Counted from the stretch's first letter, positions 35,127 through 44,634 are shown. The stretch: DNA of 64,000 bases from Fidelibacterota bacterium (GCA_002718285.1 PBAR01000028.1:25415-89414), one strand, 5' to 3'. The notes: generated by a model from the sequence alone, not told the origin. A program made the numbers and translations.

Positions 35127-37001
35127 TTAGTTGCTAATTTTATAAAGTGATCCATTTGCTATTTCTAAAGAAGACTCTATAGCAATCTCATCTGAAATTG
35201 TGTTAGTTGCAAAAATATGAGTAATAGAAAAATCTTTCAAGAATAAATTAATATCCAATTCATTATATCTATCTTTTAGATAAATAATATATCTATCATA
35301 GTTTTCATTTGTCATTTTATATTTATGAAAAGCTAGCCAGTAACCAATGCCAGTTTTTTCTATTGATTGATTTGATAAATCTATAATAGCACCTTTGTTT
35401 TTTTGAATCGAACCAGGTGATAGAAATTGTAATACTTTATTTATTGGCCAATTGAATATTTTACAATATAATAATAAGCCATCAATTATTTTTTCAGATG
35501 AGATGTTATTACTGAATTTATTTATCCATATATTTTTAAAATTTCTATTAAGATCTATTGCAATCAATTGATTTTGAAATGGATTTTCATAAATAATTCC
35601 ACTATCAAAGGATAATTTGTTATTTATTAATTTATAGTCTTCAATCAACTCATTAAAATATTCACTTTTTTTATTATAGTTTATTTTTCTTTGATGAGAA
35701 GACTGACCAGCGAAAATAAAGAGTAAAATAATTATTGTTGGAAGATAAATTTTTTCAAATTTATTAAATATAATATTCATCCATTTATCAATATTCTTTA
35801 AAAATCCTGAAGATTCTATTCCATACGAATAAGTATAATTACCAGGTTTAGTTACTAAATAGATAAAAGGAATAAAATAATAAAAATGTAGAAAAAATAA
35901 TGCTATTCTATTTTGTAAAACATCTATGTCGATACTGTTAGGAAATAATAATGTTGAAATAATCAATAATAACTCAACTAACATAAGAATATATACATGA
36001 ATAAACTTTGTATATAACTCATATGGATCAGCTTTTTTTACCAAAAAAACAACTATAGTTAATGAAATTGGTAAAATGAAATAAGCAAAAAAATAAAATG
36101 GCTGGATAGCATTTATTGGGTTATTAGAAATAAATCCAATATTATTAGCAGCATTATTGAAAAGCAAATTTTTTGAAGCAATAATTACTGGCAAGAGAAT
36201 TATTAAAGACAATAAAATTTGAATTAAAACAATATTTATAAATTTAGAATTCATTTTTTTTGCAGATTGCTTATAGAACTGTATTGGAAAATAGATAAAC
36301 CAAAAAGTAAGCCCATATAAAGCATCAACAGAGTGAATTTGACTAAATAAACTCCACAAAATTGTAAAAAGTGTTATTTTTTTAATACTTAACTTTTTAT
36401 TTTTTGTAGATAAATAAAAAATTAGCAAAAAAATAGGGATCGATAATGAAGGTATTGGATAATGAGCTATTTCTAATGGCTGAATAGCAACTGATTGAAT
36501 ATCATTAAAACCATTAATAAGATTCATTAGAAACGATCTAAATGGCCAACTAGAAAAAGCTAATATACATGTTAAACTTATTGCAATTGACCATAATTCA
36601 TTTAATTGCCTATGAAAAATTCTATAGAGCAGATAAAATGAACAGACAGGAAAAATTATTGTAGAAAAAAATATTATTCCTTTAAGACCTATCAGGTTAA
36701 CAAGAAGACCATATAACCATAAAGTTATGTACGGATAAAATAAAAATGATGAATTATCTAAATCAATATGAGGCATTTCTGGAAATAAATTTCCATGTGA
36801 AATAGCTTTAATTAAGGGCATCCAACTATTTTGACTTTGGAATTCAGAAGAGGTGATAGATATTAGAGGAAACATTGATCCCAAAAAACTCCAACTACCT
36901 AAGAGAATAATAAGTATAGATATGATCACAAATAAAAAAATATTATTTTTAATGTAATCATTTAGATTGTACAATTTTCTGCTAATATAATTAGTAAACA
37001 T
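35127..37001 (-). CDS. Large polytopic membrane protein, possible GT-C glycosyltransferase
   Basis: A 624-aa protein with about a dozen hydrophobic helices to residue 430 and a soluble C-terminal domain of nearly 200 residues. After the first helix there is a loop with NSWMPLIKAISHGNLFPEMPHIDLDNSSFLFYPY, resembling the extracytoplasmic loop of GT-C enzymes (here with DLD). I do not recognise a named family. It overlaps the upstream transferase-like gene by 11 bases, so the pair may act on the same residue. ATG at 37001. Confidence 0.6.
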   Translation of the reverse strand: MFTNYISRKLYNLNDYIKNNIFLFVIISILIILLGSWSFLGSMFPLISITSSEFQSQNSWMPLIKAISHGNLFPEMPHIDLDNSSFLFYPYITLWLYGLLVNLIGLKGIIFFSTIIFPVCSFYLLYRIFHRQLNELWSIAISLTCILAFSSWPFRSFLMNLINGFNDIQSVAIQPLEIAHYPIPSLSIPIFLLIFYLSTKNKKLSIKKITLFTILWSLFSQIHSVDALYGLTFWFIYFPIQFYKQSAKKMNSKFINIVLIQILLSLIILLPVIIASKNLLFNNAANNIGFISNNPINAIQPFYFFAYFILPISLTIVVFLVKKADPYELYTKFIHVYILMLVELLLIISTLLFPNSIDIDVLQNRIALFFLHFYYFIPFIYLVTKPGNYTYSYGIESSGFLKNIDKWMNIIFNKFEKIYLPTIIILLFIFAGQSSHQRKINYNKKSEYFNELIEDYKLINNKLSFDSGIIYENPFQNQLIAIDLNRNFKNIWINKFSNNISSEKIIDGLLLYCKIFNWPINKVLQFLSPGSIQKNKGAIIDLSNQSIEKTGIGYWLAFHKYKMTNENYDRYIIYLKDRYNELDINLFLKDFSITHIFATNTISDEIAIESSLEIANGSLYKISN

Positions 37002-38904
37002 TGAAATTTTTCTGTACTATAAAATTAGATATTTTTGATGAAGAATCTGATGAATTATTATTACAAAATTTATTATAAAGATCATAGTTATTGTTATTTA
37101 TAGATGAGAACAGATCATCATAACTATTATTGTTAACTAAATCTTCAAAACAGCTAAAAAAGTCTTTGGTAGAATTAAAAACAATAAATCTCTTTTTTAT
37201 CATTCTTAATACATTGGGGTTTACTTTATCTGTTTGATCGTCATGAAGAAAAATAGCATTTTTGTTTGTTGAACAAATTTCAAGTAATGGTGAGCTCAAA
37301 GTATCAAAAATAAATAAATCAATTTTATCAATCAATTTTACAATTTGCATATTTGATCCAAAATAATTAATTCCATTATTGTTAATTATTATTTTTTGGA
37401 AATAATCTAAATTTGATTTTTCAATATTATATCCAAGCTTAATATATAATTTGTACTTTTTATTATTAGTGCTTTTTAAATAAATATCAATGAATTTTCG
37501 ATAAATTTTGTACCTAATACACTCACTTGAAATACCAATTTTTATATGGTTATTAAGATTACTGCCAAATGGTCCGACTACATAACATATATTTTTTATA
37601 TCTGAACTTCTATTAATAATTGGTCTTTCACGAATAGTTTTATGATAATCTGATCCTGTGGAAATAATATTAAACTTGCCTCCATTGGTAATTTTTTTGT
37701 TTTTTTCAATGTTCTCTTTAATTGCATCAGTATATACAAATAATGAATGGTTATTTCGGTCATGTTGCATATCATACATCATTTGCTTTCCTTCTATAAT
37801 TCCTGCTGTCCCACCATGTAATAAATTGTAAGAAGGTAAACCTAGAATTGAAAATTGATCACAAATTAATTCACTTAATGGAAGCTCATAAGGAGAAATA
37901 AAAATATCAAATCTGTACATTTTTTGTATTTTTATAAAATTCTTATGATTGTAATAAAAAATAGGGAAATACTCTTCAAAAAATATTTTAATATATTTAA
38001 TTATTGAATTATTCAATTTTAAACCCGCATATGAAAATAGATTTTTATTAATTATGTGTTTATTTAATTCTATCAATATTTCATTAGTTGAGAGAGAAGA
38101 TTGCTTTTGATATTTAGGAATTAAATCAGTCCAAAGAATTGATATGGATTTTTTTTTATTTAATTCAAAAATTGATTTATCTAATGTTTGTTTTTGATCA
38201 GTAAAAACTAAAACCTTTTTTTGTTCATCATATGAAGCATTAGGCCTGAAGGATAAATCATAAGGATATTTATTATTTAATTTCAATAATCTTCTAATCA
38301 AATATTTTAAATAATATTTTTTTTTCTTTTTTCTTAAAATATCAAACTGGCTAACATGATCAAAAAATAATCTATCTCTTAGAAGTAATTTTTTTGATTT
38401 ATCTGAAAAAATATGGAATTTTAGATTTAATACATTTTGTTTATCAATATCATTTATTATATCACTTAAGAAATCATTATCCCTTTTAACTACAAAAATT
38501 TTAGATGAAGGATATTTAGCTTCCAAAATTTTAAACTTTAGTGCTGAATTATAATGACTATAAATTATACTTCTTATATTACTAGATAAGTTTATAAACA
38601 TATTGATTTTATTTTTTTTAAAATAGGGGAAGAGACTTTGCAATGTCTTATCTAATGATTGGAAAGATTTTTTTAATTTGATTAATGTATCAAAACTATC
38701 TTCAAGGCTAAATGAAGAATTATATAATTCTTCAACGCAATAATATGATATTTTTTTTCTTTCTAAAAAGTCTATTGATTCTGGTGTCCATGCAAGAATT
38801 AAAGGGTTATATGAATCTTCAATATTTTTTTTAAATAATGAAAAATCAATTTTTTTTTGAATAATAAATAAATCTCGAATATGATCAGATTTATTATAAT
38901 TAAT
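36991..38904 (-). CDS. Surface-carbohydrate biosynthesis protein, GT-B-like; starts at a non-standard codon
   Basis: A 637-aa protein if the ATT at 38904 is the start. The frame is open without stop from 38916 and reads FIIQKKIDF, LILAWTPESIDFLERKKISYY and VEELYNSS before the first TTG (38643), a well-formed N-terminal domain that cannot be non-coding. No ATG, GTG or TTG lies in this 260-base stretch. AAGAGG at 38911-38916 sits six bases before ATT 38904, which overlaps the upstream stop as ATTAA. Later segments LPSYNLLHGGTAGI and FIFDTLSSPLLEI resemble capsule transferases of the KpsS/WcbO-like GT-B kind. Function unknown; a nucleotide-sugar or polyol-phosphate transferase is my guess. Confidence 0.7.
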   Translation of the reverse strand: MNYNKSDHIRDLFIIQKKIDFSLFKKNIEDSYNPLILAWTPESIDFLERKKISYYCVEELYNSSFSLEDSFDTLIKLKKSFQSLDKTLQSLFPYFKKNKINMFINLSSNIRSIIYSHYNSALKFKILEAKYPSSKIFVVKRDNDFLSDIINDIDKQNVLNLKFHIFSDKSKKLLLRDRLFFDHVSQFDILRKKKKKYYLKYLIRRLLKLNNKYPYDLSFRPNASYDEQKKVLVFTDQKQTLDKSIFELNKKKSISILWTDLIPKYQKQSSLSTNEILIELNKHIINKNLFSYAGLKLNNSIIKYIKIFFEEYFPIFYYNHKNFIKIQKMYRFDIFISPYELPLSELICDQFSILGLPSYNLLHGGTAGIIEGKQMMYDMQHDRNNHSLFVYTDAIKENIEKNKKITNGGKFNIISTGSDYHKTIRERPIINRSSDIKNICYVVGPFGSNLNNHIKIGISSECIRYKIYRKFIDIYLKSTNNKKYKLYIKLGYNIEKSNLDYFQKIIINNNGINYFGSNMQIVKLIDKIDLFIFDTLSSPLLEICSTNKNAIFLHDDQTDKVNPNVLRMIKKRFIVFNSTKDFFSCFEDLVNNNSYDDLFSSINNNNYDLYNKFCNNNSSDSSSKISNFIVQKNFNVY

Positions 38905-39685
38905 ATTTAGCCTCTTTCAAATTATACTTATTATATGAATCGTCTAATTCCAAATATGGCATTTTTGTTGCATCTTCTATCCTAAGAATATGGGACCATC
39001 TTATTTTTGTTTTACTTTTATTTGGCATTGACCCATGTATAGTAAACATATTGAACATTAATGTTTCACCAATATCTAATGGAATTTGTACCAATGGGAA
39101 TTTTTCATAATATTTTTTGTCTACATATTGATAATCAGAGTTGCTATCAATAGTTGGGATTATTGGACCAAGCTTAAAACTACCAGGTGCAATTTGAATA
39201 GCTCCCATATTTTTTGTTATTTTATTTATAGCAGTAATAAATGATAATGTATTATGAGAGCGAATTCCTTTTATTTCTTGATGGGGAGGAATTAAAAATC
39301 TATCATCATTTGGGATATCAGATCTAATCTGTGATGACCTCAATGTTGGAATTTCAATATCTAAATCTCTAGCAAGTTTATAGAATCTATTATAGCATCC
39401 AAGCTGAGAAAGAGATGGGAGCTCTTGAATAATTTTATATAATCTTTCACGGTATTTATCATTTTTATTTGAAAGTTTTAATAAAACTTCATCTATACTT
39501 TTATTGGGATTTCTTTTAGATTTAAAAACAGTGTTATACTGATGAAAAATCATTGATTCAATTTGGTTAATTATATCATTCAATATATCCTTAGGAACTA
39601 AATCAGAAAAAATTACAAACCCATTCTGATTATAGAATTCTACACTTTCACCATAATTGTTAAAAGAAAACTTTTTAATATGCAT
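38900..39685 (-). CDS. Phytanoyl-CoA dioxygenase (PhyH) family protein
   Basis: A 261-aa Fe(II)/2-oxoglutarate oxygenase. The facial triad appears as PPHQE (H-x-E in place of H-x-D) and the distal His in FTIHGSMPN, with Arg in IRWSHILR as the 2-oxoglutarate anchor. The N-terminal YNQNGFVIFSDLVP is the standard PhyH start. It probably hydroxylates a small-molecule or carrier-bound intermediate of the acyl or sugar branch; the neighbours are two methyltransferases and the ACP module. ATG 39685 has a strong AGGAG nine bases upstream, and a 53-base gap precedes it. Confidence 0.82.
   Translation of the reverse strand: MHIKKFSFNNYGESVEFYNQNGFVIFSDLVPKDILNDIINQIESMIFHQYNTVFKSKRNPNKSIDEVLLKLSNKNDKYRERLYKIIQELPSLSQLGCYNRFYKLARDLDIEIPTLRSSQIRSDIPNDDRFLIPPHQEIKGIRSHNTLSFITAINKITKNMGAIQIAPGSFKLGPIIPTIDSNSDYQYVDKKYYEKFPLVQIPLDIGETLMFNMFTIHGSMPNKSKTKIRWSHILRIEDATKMPYLELDDSYNKYNLKEAKY
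38911..38916 (-). promoter_or_regulatory. Shine-Dalgarno-like AAGAGG for the GT-B-like gene
   Basis: Minus-strand AAGAGG inside the last codons of the PhyH gene, six bases before ATT 38904. Sequence and spacing match the site before CTG 9678. It supports translation of the long N-terminal region that has no standard start codon. Confidence 0.5.
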
Positions 39686-39738
39686 TGATCTTCACTCCTA
39701 AGATTATTATATATTATTAATGAAATGTAGAAATGTTA

Positions 39739-40875
39739 TTAATATGGAAAAACGTGAATATTATTTTTGGACAAACCATAATTTAATAATTCATTTCTTA
39801 TCTCATTTTTCCAAGATACAGCACAAATAATTAAAGCAGATAATTTATTTATTTTTTTATATATCAATGGGTTTAATATCTGAGTTTTATTTCCCCCTGT
39901 ACCAAATATTGTGCCATACTTTTTTGGAGATTTATCAAAAATAAGAATTCTTTTCAAATTAATACTGTCAGCACAATGTAAAATAAAATCTGCATATTCA
40001 TTCGCACCCCATACACCAATTATTCCATCTGTTGAGCTAAATTGACTTTCCACAAACAATCTTTGTGTTTCTTGGACAGATTTTTCTTGAGCTAATGCAT
40101 TAGAAAATATTTTAATAGATACATTATCTTTTTTTATATCAATAGAATGATTTCCATTTTTTTCAGCTATTAATATCATTCCTACTGGTCTAGAAATTAA
40201 TTTTTTTTCAATCATATTTATTTTAAAACCAGCAATTTTAAATAGCAGCTTCAGTGTATTCTCACTAAAATGCAATAAATGTTCATGATAAAGAGCATTA
40301 TTTTTTACTTTTAAATATTTTTCAATAATTGGGACCTCACAAATAATTTTTCCATTATTATTTAACTTACTATGTAGTTGATTTAAATAATCCATCGGAT
40401 CAGGCAAATGCTCCATCACATGATTTAGAATAAATATATCAACCGATTCATTTTTAATAGTATTTATTTCATTACTTTCTTCTGAATCTCCAATATCAAT
40501 GCCATATATATTATCTATAAATTTTTTACATTCATTTACAAAACTACCATTATTAGATCCGATTTCAACAACAGTTTTACTCTTATCTGTTATAATATTT
40601 TTAATCAATTGAATCCTATTTTGCATATTGTAGTCAGGTAAACCAATATTTAGCGTTTTGCTGCTATAATATTCATTTAATGATTCCTGACAGGGCATTG
40701 GATTCAAATAAATAAGGCCACACCTTAAACAGCAAACTTCTTTATTATTAAAATCAAAAATAAAACTAATTGTCTCTATTGTTTTTTCACGAATGTTTAA
40801 TAGCTCATAATCATTTGTTTTACATATTGGGCAACAAACATTTTTATAAATTATTGATTTATTATTTTTTTTCAT
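39739..40875 (-). CDS. C-methyltransferase with N-terminal zinc domain
   Basis: A 378-aa protein of the three-part sugar C-methyltransferase kind (TylC3/NovU architecture). Residues 14-60 are a zinc-binding knuckle with CCPICKTN and CLRCGLIYLNP; residues 95-200 are a SAM domain with VVEIGSNNGSF and NHVMEHLPDP; the C-terminal 120 residues (GIVGVWGANEYADFIL...) form the Methyltransf_14 substrate domain. Members methylate the C3 of 4-keto-6-deoxy sugars bound to nucleotide, but relatives act on other substrates. ATG at 40875 overlaps the DUF4910 gene by 14 bases. Confidence 0.84.
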   Translation of the reverse strand: MKKNNKSIIYKNVCCPICKTNDYELLNIREKTIETISFIFDFNNKEVCCLRCGLIYLNPMPCQESLNEYYSSKTLNIGLPDYNMQNRIQLIKNIITDKSKTVVEIGSNNGSFVNECKKFIDNIYGIDIGDSEESNEINTIKNESVDIFILNHVMEHLPDPMDYLNQLHSKLNNNGKIICEVPIIEKYLKVKNNALYHEHLLHFSENTLKLLFKIAGFKINMIEKKLISRPVGMILIAEKNGNHSIDIKKDNVSIKIFSNALAQEKSVQETQRLFVESQFSSTDGIIGVWGANEYADFILHCADSINLKRILIFDKSPKKYGTIFGTGGNKTQILNPLIYKKINKLSALIICAVSWKNEIRNELLNYGLSKNNIHVFPY

Positions 40876-42163
40876 TAATTATTATTTTTTCTTTATACAA
40901 AATGTCAGCAATTGGTATTATTTCCCACATAGGAACACCAATAATATTTGCAATATCTAATAATGAATTTTCCCCATCACAATATGAGAGCATATTCATC
41001 ATTACCCTTACCTTTTGATTACTTTGCTTAGTACTTATTGTTGGATAGAGCCCCCTTTTCCCTAGTTGGGGTTCACAAATAGTTTGTATTTTTGGCATGG
41101 TATTATTTTCAATTAATTGGATCGATTTTTTTAAAGCATTAAAACCACCTAACAATCCCTTTGGAGATATAAAATTAAGATTATCTTCCGAAGTATGATA
41201 TTCAGGATATTCGCCATATTTACTTCTCATAATTGTTGCTATAGGTAAATCTACGCCCGGTGCACAATATTGTCTTTCATCACTTCCTCTGTCTAGCCAT
41301 GAATAACTTTTATAATCAGCATCAATAAATTTTAAAACATGTTTAGCTACTTTATCAGATAAACTATTACCGTTCCGAGATGGTAGATAGGAATAACAAC
41401 GATTATCACCCACGCAAGTAATATTGAATCCTGCAATTACTAATTTTTTTAGATCATCAATATTTTTAGATATATATGCTATTGAACCTATTGTTTCAGG
41501 AATAAAAATAATTCTATAAGTATAATTTAAATTATTTTTTGATGATAGCCATTTAGCTAATGCAGTTGCAACAACAGGGCCAGAAGTTTCATTGTTCCCC
41601 ATTGAAGGATGACATATATAAGTTGAGAGGAAAACCTCGGAAGTTGATTTTCCAGGAATAATTAATTCTCCATAATTCAAAAAACCAGACTTATGCGTTG
41701 AATCAATTACAACTTTATATTTTTGAGATTTTAATAATTTATATTGATTATGTGATATACAGAAACCCCAATCTTTCTTATAGTAAGAAGTAATATATGG
41801 AATTGAATCAGGTTGCTCTGGAAGTGTATACAGCTTAGATTTTAATTCATCTAAATTAATAATCTTGTTAACCGGAATTGAATAACCCACTAAATGGAGA
41901 TTATTATTTAAATAATCAACAACTTTTTCACCATTTTCATTTTCAATATAGGCCTCCTTGACGAACCATTCATCTGGTATAGACCAATCAAAGACTTTTT
42001 CTCCGGATGGAATTGAATGAATATTCATCTTAGGTAAGATTTTTTTAATATATTTCAAAGTTTTACGAACACCGGGCCCGGTTATGCTACGATTAAATGG
42101 AAAAATATCTTCGGCCCAAGAAAACATTTCTTTCCCATTAATTTGACTTTTATTAATTGACAT
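40862..42163 (-). CDS. DUF4910 aminopeptidase-like protein with C-terminal winged helix
   Basis: A 433-aa M28-fold peptidase-like protein. The first part has DIFPFNRSITGPGVRKTL and IPSGEKVFDWSIPDEW, then a DUF2172-like insert, then a zinc-peptidase core with STYICHPSMGNNETSG, FIPETIGSIAYIS, WLDRGSDERQYCAPGVDLP and the metal-binding Glu and His in that order. The last 80 residues (MMNMLSYCDGENSLLDIANIIGVPMW) look like a winged-helix domain. Such proteins recur in polysaccharide loci beside methyltransferases; function unknown, perhaps amide hydrolysis or ligation on a sugar. I use ATG 42163, overlapping the upstream stop as TAATG. Confidence 0.83.
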   Translation of the reverse strand: MSINKSQINGKEMFSWAEDIFPFNRSITGPGVRKTLKYIKKILPKMNIHSIPSGEKVFDWSIPDEWFVKEAYIENENGEKVVDYLNNNLHLVGYSIPVNKIINLDELKSKLYTLPEQPDSIPYITSYYKKDWGFCISHNQYKLLKSQKYKVVIDSTHKSGFLNYGELIIPGKSTSEVFLSTYICHPSMGNNETSGPVVATALAKWLSSKNNLNYTYRIIFIPETIGSIAYISKNIDDLKKLVIAGFNITCVGDNRCYSYLPSRNGNSLSDKVAKHVLKFIDADYKSYSWLDRGSDERQYCAPGVDLPIATIMRSKYGEYPEYHTSEDNLNFISPKGLLGGFNALKKSIQLIENNTMPKIQTICEPQLGKRGLYPTISTKQSNQKVRVMMNMLSYCDGENSLLDIANIIGVPMWEIIPIADILYKEKIIINEKK

Positions 42164-42855
42164 TACTTTTTTTGGGCAACAAAAACATACCAATGATAAT
42201 TGAGACCAAACCAATCTATCTTTATTTCCGATTGGTAAAATTTGGTAAAATATTTATTGAAATTTTTTATCAACTCCTCTTTCGATTCAAAACATCTCAT
42301 TATCTCACCTTCTCTTTTGCCCCAAGGATCCTTTGATATTTTTCGATATCCCTTTATTTCTGTCGGCTTACTTTCAGAAAAAATAAATGATGACTTTTGA
42401 GGTATAGAACAAATAATCCATCCTCTTTGTTTAATTACCCGAGCCATTTCGGATACGTGTTTATTAAAATCTAAATCTTGTCCCTGAGTCATATAATAGC
42501 ATGAATTCCATGTTAACAAATAATCAAAGACATTTTTTTCAAAAGGTAAATTGTCAGCTATACCTTTTTTTATTTTTTTATAACTAATTTTTCTTTTGTC
42601 TAATCGATTTCTTAACCCGCTACATATATCATCACTAATTTCTGTTCCGTATGCATCAAGGCCAATTTGTTGAAAAAGTGGAAAGTGTCTTCCATCGCCA
42701 CAACCAAGATCTAATATTTTCCCCGAAGTTGGTTTTGGCATACCCAAACCAGGGAATGTACCTTTAAATATTCTAATAACTCCTTCAGCGGGGAAAGAAA
42801 TTTCTTTTGGTTCATCATAAAGATTCCCCCAATCTTTTTTTGCATCATAATTCAT
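42163..42855 (-). CDS. Class I SAM-dependent methyltransferase
   Basis: A 230-aa methyltransferase. The SAM-binding loop is ILDLGCGDGRHFPL near residue 46; the acidic residue after strand 2 is in GTEISDD; motif IV is YLLTWNSCYYMT, and IICSIPQKS is the later strand. It resembles the Methyltransf_11 group. Its neighbour downstream is DUF4910, with TAATG overlap, so the two are co-translated. It may methylate an N or O position of the acylated sugar. ATG at 42855; a 64-base gap separates it from the AAC(3)-like gene upstream. Confidence 0.85.
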   Translation of the reverse strand: MNYDAKKDWGNLYDEPKEISFPAEGVIRIFKGTFPGLGMPKPTSGKILDLGCGDGRHFPLFQQIGLDAYGTEISDDICSGLRNRLDKRKISYKKIKKGIADNLPFEKNVFDYLLTWNSCYYMTQGQDLDFNKHVSEMARVIKQRGWIICSIPQKSSFIFSESKPTEIKGYRKISKDPWGKREGEIMRCFESKEELIKNFNKYFTKFYQSEIKIDWFGLNYHWYVFVAQKK

Positions 42856-42919
42856 AGATCAAATAAATATGTTATTGCACTATTATCAAAGTAGAAATTA
42901 TCTAATAATAATTTAGTAT

Positions 42920-43714
42920 TCACAATAAGGGGACTTTACCTGAAATATCTGCCTCTGTTAGAAGCCAAGGTCTTTTCGGCAATATCTCTTTGAGTATCAA
43001 TTCACAATCAACAGCATTAATGCAGCCAATTTGTCCCCTGCCTAGAACGGTTGTTCTAAAGAGCTTTTTTTCCCTAACTAATAAAGTAAAATTTTCAAAT
43101 CTAGGCTTTGTTTGATCACTATTAATATCCCGAACATAAATAGTACTTTTAATTAATTTTTTTTCTCCGTTTTGAATAATATGGCCTTCAAATGTTTTAT
43201 CATATCTATAAGGGACATTTAATGTTCTTTCAACATAATGTAAAAAAGTTGAACCAGCATCAAAGTTTAAATTTAAGATAACGCCATTTGCATTTAGAAA
43301 TCTTGCAAAAAAACTAGTATTATCAAAACTATTTTCAGAAGCATTAACCGTCATTTTTTTTGCTAGCTTTCCAATTGCACACACCGAATAACATGGGTCA
43401 AGAGATCTATATGAATTTCGATGCTTTCTTATAAAATCAGAAAAGACACCCATAGAAAGTATAGGTAGACTTGGATCAAATAACTCATTTCTTGGAAAAG
43501 AATAAGTGAATGCTGGCACAACTATTGTTCCATTCTGACCTAATTTATCCATGATTTTTTCATAAAAAATACTTGAAATAAAATCGGGATTATTTTCCCC
43601 AGCCAAATTGCCAAAAAAGCCAATATTACTATGAAGGAATACAGTGCTTCCTTTTTCGATTGGCAATTTATTTAGAGCATTATCAATATCATTTAATTGA
43701 TAATGAATTTTCAT
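42920..43714 (-). CDS. AAC(3)-family acyltransferase (aminoglycoside acetyltransferase-like)
   Basis: A 264-aa member of the Antibiotic_NAT family. Motifs: VFLHSNIGFFG, GTIVVPAFTYSF, DPCYSVCAIG (the DP-H/Y-S segment that binds the acyl-thioester) and STFLHYVERTLNVPYR, all in AAC(3) order. The family transfers acyl groups from CoA or carrier proteins to amines. In an operon with an acyl carrier protein immediately upstream (TAATG overlap), N-acylation of an amino sugar from acyl-ACP is more likely than antibiotic resistance. No feature suggests a resistance cassette. Confidence 0.84.
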   Translation of the reverse strand: MKIHYQLNDIDNALNKLPIEKGSTVFLHSNIGFFGNLAGENNPDFISSIFYEKIMDKLGQNGTIVVPAFTYSFPRNELFDPSLPILSMGVFSDFIRKHRNSYRSLDPCYSVCAIGKLAKKMTVNASENSFDNTSFFARFLNANGVILNLNFDAGSTFLHYVERTLNVPYRYDKTFEGHIIQNGEKKLIKSTIYVRDINSDQTKPRFENFTLLVREKKLFRTTVLGRGQIGCINAVDCELILKEILPKRPWLLTEADISGKVPLL

Positions 43715-43950
43715 TATTTTATTAATTCAAAAATAATTTCAGCTAGACCATTAACAGTTCTAAATCTTCTATCTTGAAGATGATTTTGAGTAAAACTTAT
43801 ACTAAAGTTTTCTTCAATATCTTCAACAAATTCTATGATGCCAAGCGAATCAATAGCTCCACAACTAATATAATCATCATTTTCGTTTATATTTAGATTA
43901 TTATTTCTTTTTTGAAGCCACTTCATCAGCCAATTTTTGTAATCATCCAT
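43714..43950 (-). CDS. Acyl carrier protein
   Basis: A 78-aa acidic four-helix carrier protein. The phosphopantetheine attachment serine is Ser35 in GAIDSLGIIEFVED, followed by ISFTQNHLQD. It needs a holo-ACP synthase encoded elsewhere. It lies between the cyclase-family gene and the AAC(3)-like acyltransferase, with an adenylate-forming ligase three genes upstream, so it would carry the acid activated by that ligase. This is separate from the fatty-acid ACP by length, sequence and context. ATG at 43950. Confidence 0.9.
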   Translation of the reverse strand: MDDYKNWLMKWLQKRNNNLNINENDDYISCGAIDSLGIIEFVEDIEENFSISFTQNHLQDRRFRTVNGLAEIIFELIK

Positions 43951-43965
43951 AAGTTTCTATCATAA

Positions 43966-44634
43966 TTAAATTATTGCAAAAACTCTAGCAGGCGCACCAT
44001 CGCCTTGTTTTATTTTCATTGGTGAAACAACAATGAATACATCTGGAGAATTATTTAGTAACGATAGATTAACCATATATTCAACTAAGATAATTCCACT
44101 ACCCAACAAAATTTTATGATTTGGAGAATCTATTGGACAATTATAGCCGTTTTTTGGATCATCGGGCATAGGTGTATCCATTCCTAACATTCTACAGCCC
44201 TTATCAACCAACCATTTAGATGCATTTTCTGATAAAAAAGGCATATCATCATAATATGACATTTTTCCAAGATGACTATCCCAATCAAATCTTAATAAAA
44301 TTCTTTTAGCTTCTCGATCTCCTAATTTTGTTTTTAAATCATCTTTACTTACTTCAGACCTAGGACCAAAATCAGTAAGATCTAATACTGAAGCAGAGCC
44401 AACTAATTGATCGAGCGGAATGTTTTCAACAGTTTCACCATTACGAATAAAATGACGTGGTGCATCAATATGAGTGCCCGTATGGGTACCTAAAATTAAT
44501 TTTCTTGTTTCTCGATTTTCAATACCATGGCGACCTAATTGCGTTATTTCAACCACAGGATGCCAATGAGCAGGAAATGTTTGCATTCCTTCATGAATAG
44601 GCATAGTCAAATCAACAATTTTATTTTTTTGCAT
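43966..44634 (-). CDS. Cyclase-family (kynurenine-formamidase-like) hydrolase
   Basis: A 222-aa Cyclase/KynB-family protein with an intact metal motif GTHTGTHIDAPRHFI, the N-terminal VDLTMPIHEGMQTFPAHWHP, LLRFDWDSH, MLGMDTPMPD and a C-terminal VVSPMKIKQGDGAPARVFAII. It is much more standard than the copy at 16583. Beside an ACP and VOC protein it could close or open a ring on a carrier-bound acid, or hydrolyse a formamide. ATG 44634 overlaps the VOC stop as TAATG. Confidence 0.87.
   Translation of the reverse strand: MQKNKIVDLTMPIHEGMQTFPAHWHPVVEITQLGRHGIENRETRKLILGTHTGTHIDAPRHFIRNGETVENIPLDQLVGSASVLDLTDFGPRSEVSKDDLKTKLGDREAKRILLRFDWDSHLGKMSYYDDMPFLSENASKWLVDKGCRMLGMDTPMPDDPKNGYNCPIDSPNHKILLGSGIILVEYMVNLSLLNNSPDVFIVVSPMKIKQGDGAPARVFAII

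Noticed and set aside
38820..38860. Poly-T runs on the plus strand as rho-independent terminators
   Set aside because: They are A-runs encoding lysine in minus-strand genes; no GC-rich hairpin precedes them.
42920..43714. Aminoglycoside resistance gene
   Set aside because: AAC(3)-fold only; the adjacent ACP and ligase genes and the polysaccharide context argue for sugar acylation, and no resistance-cassette features are present.
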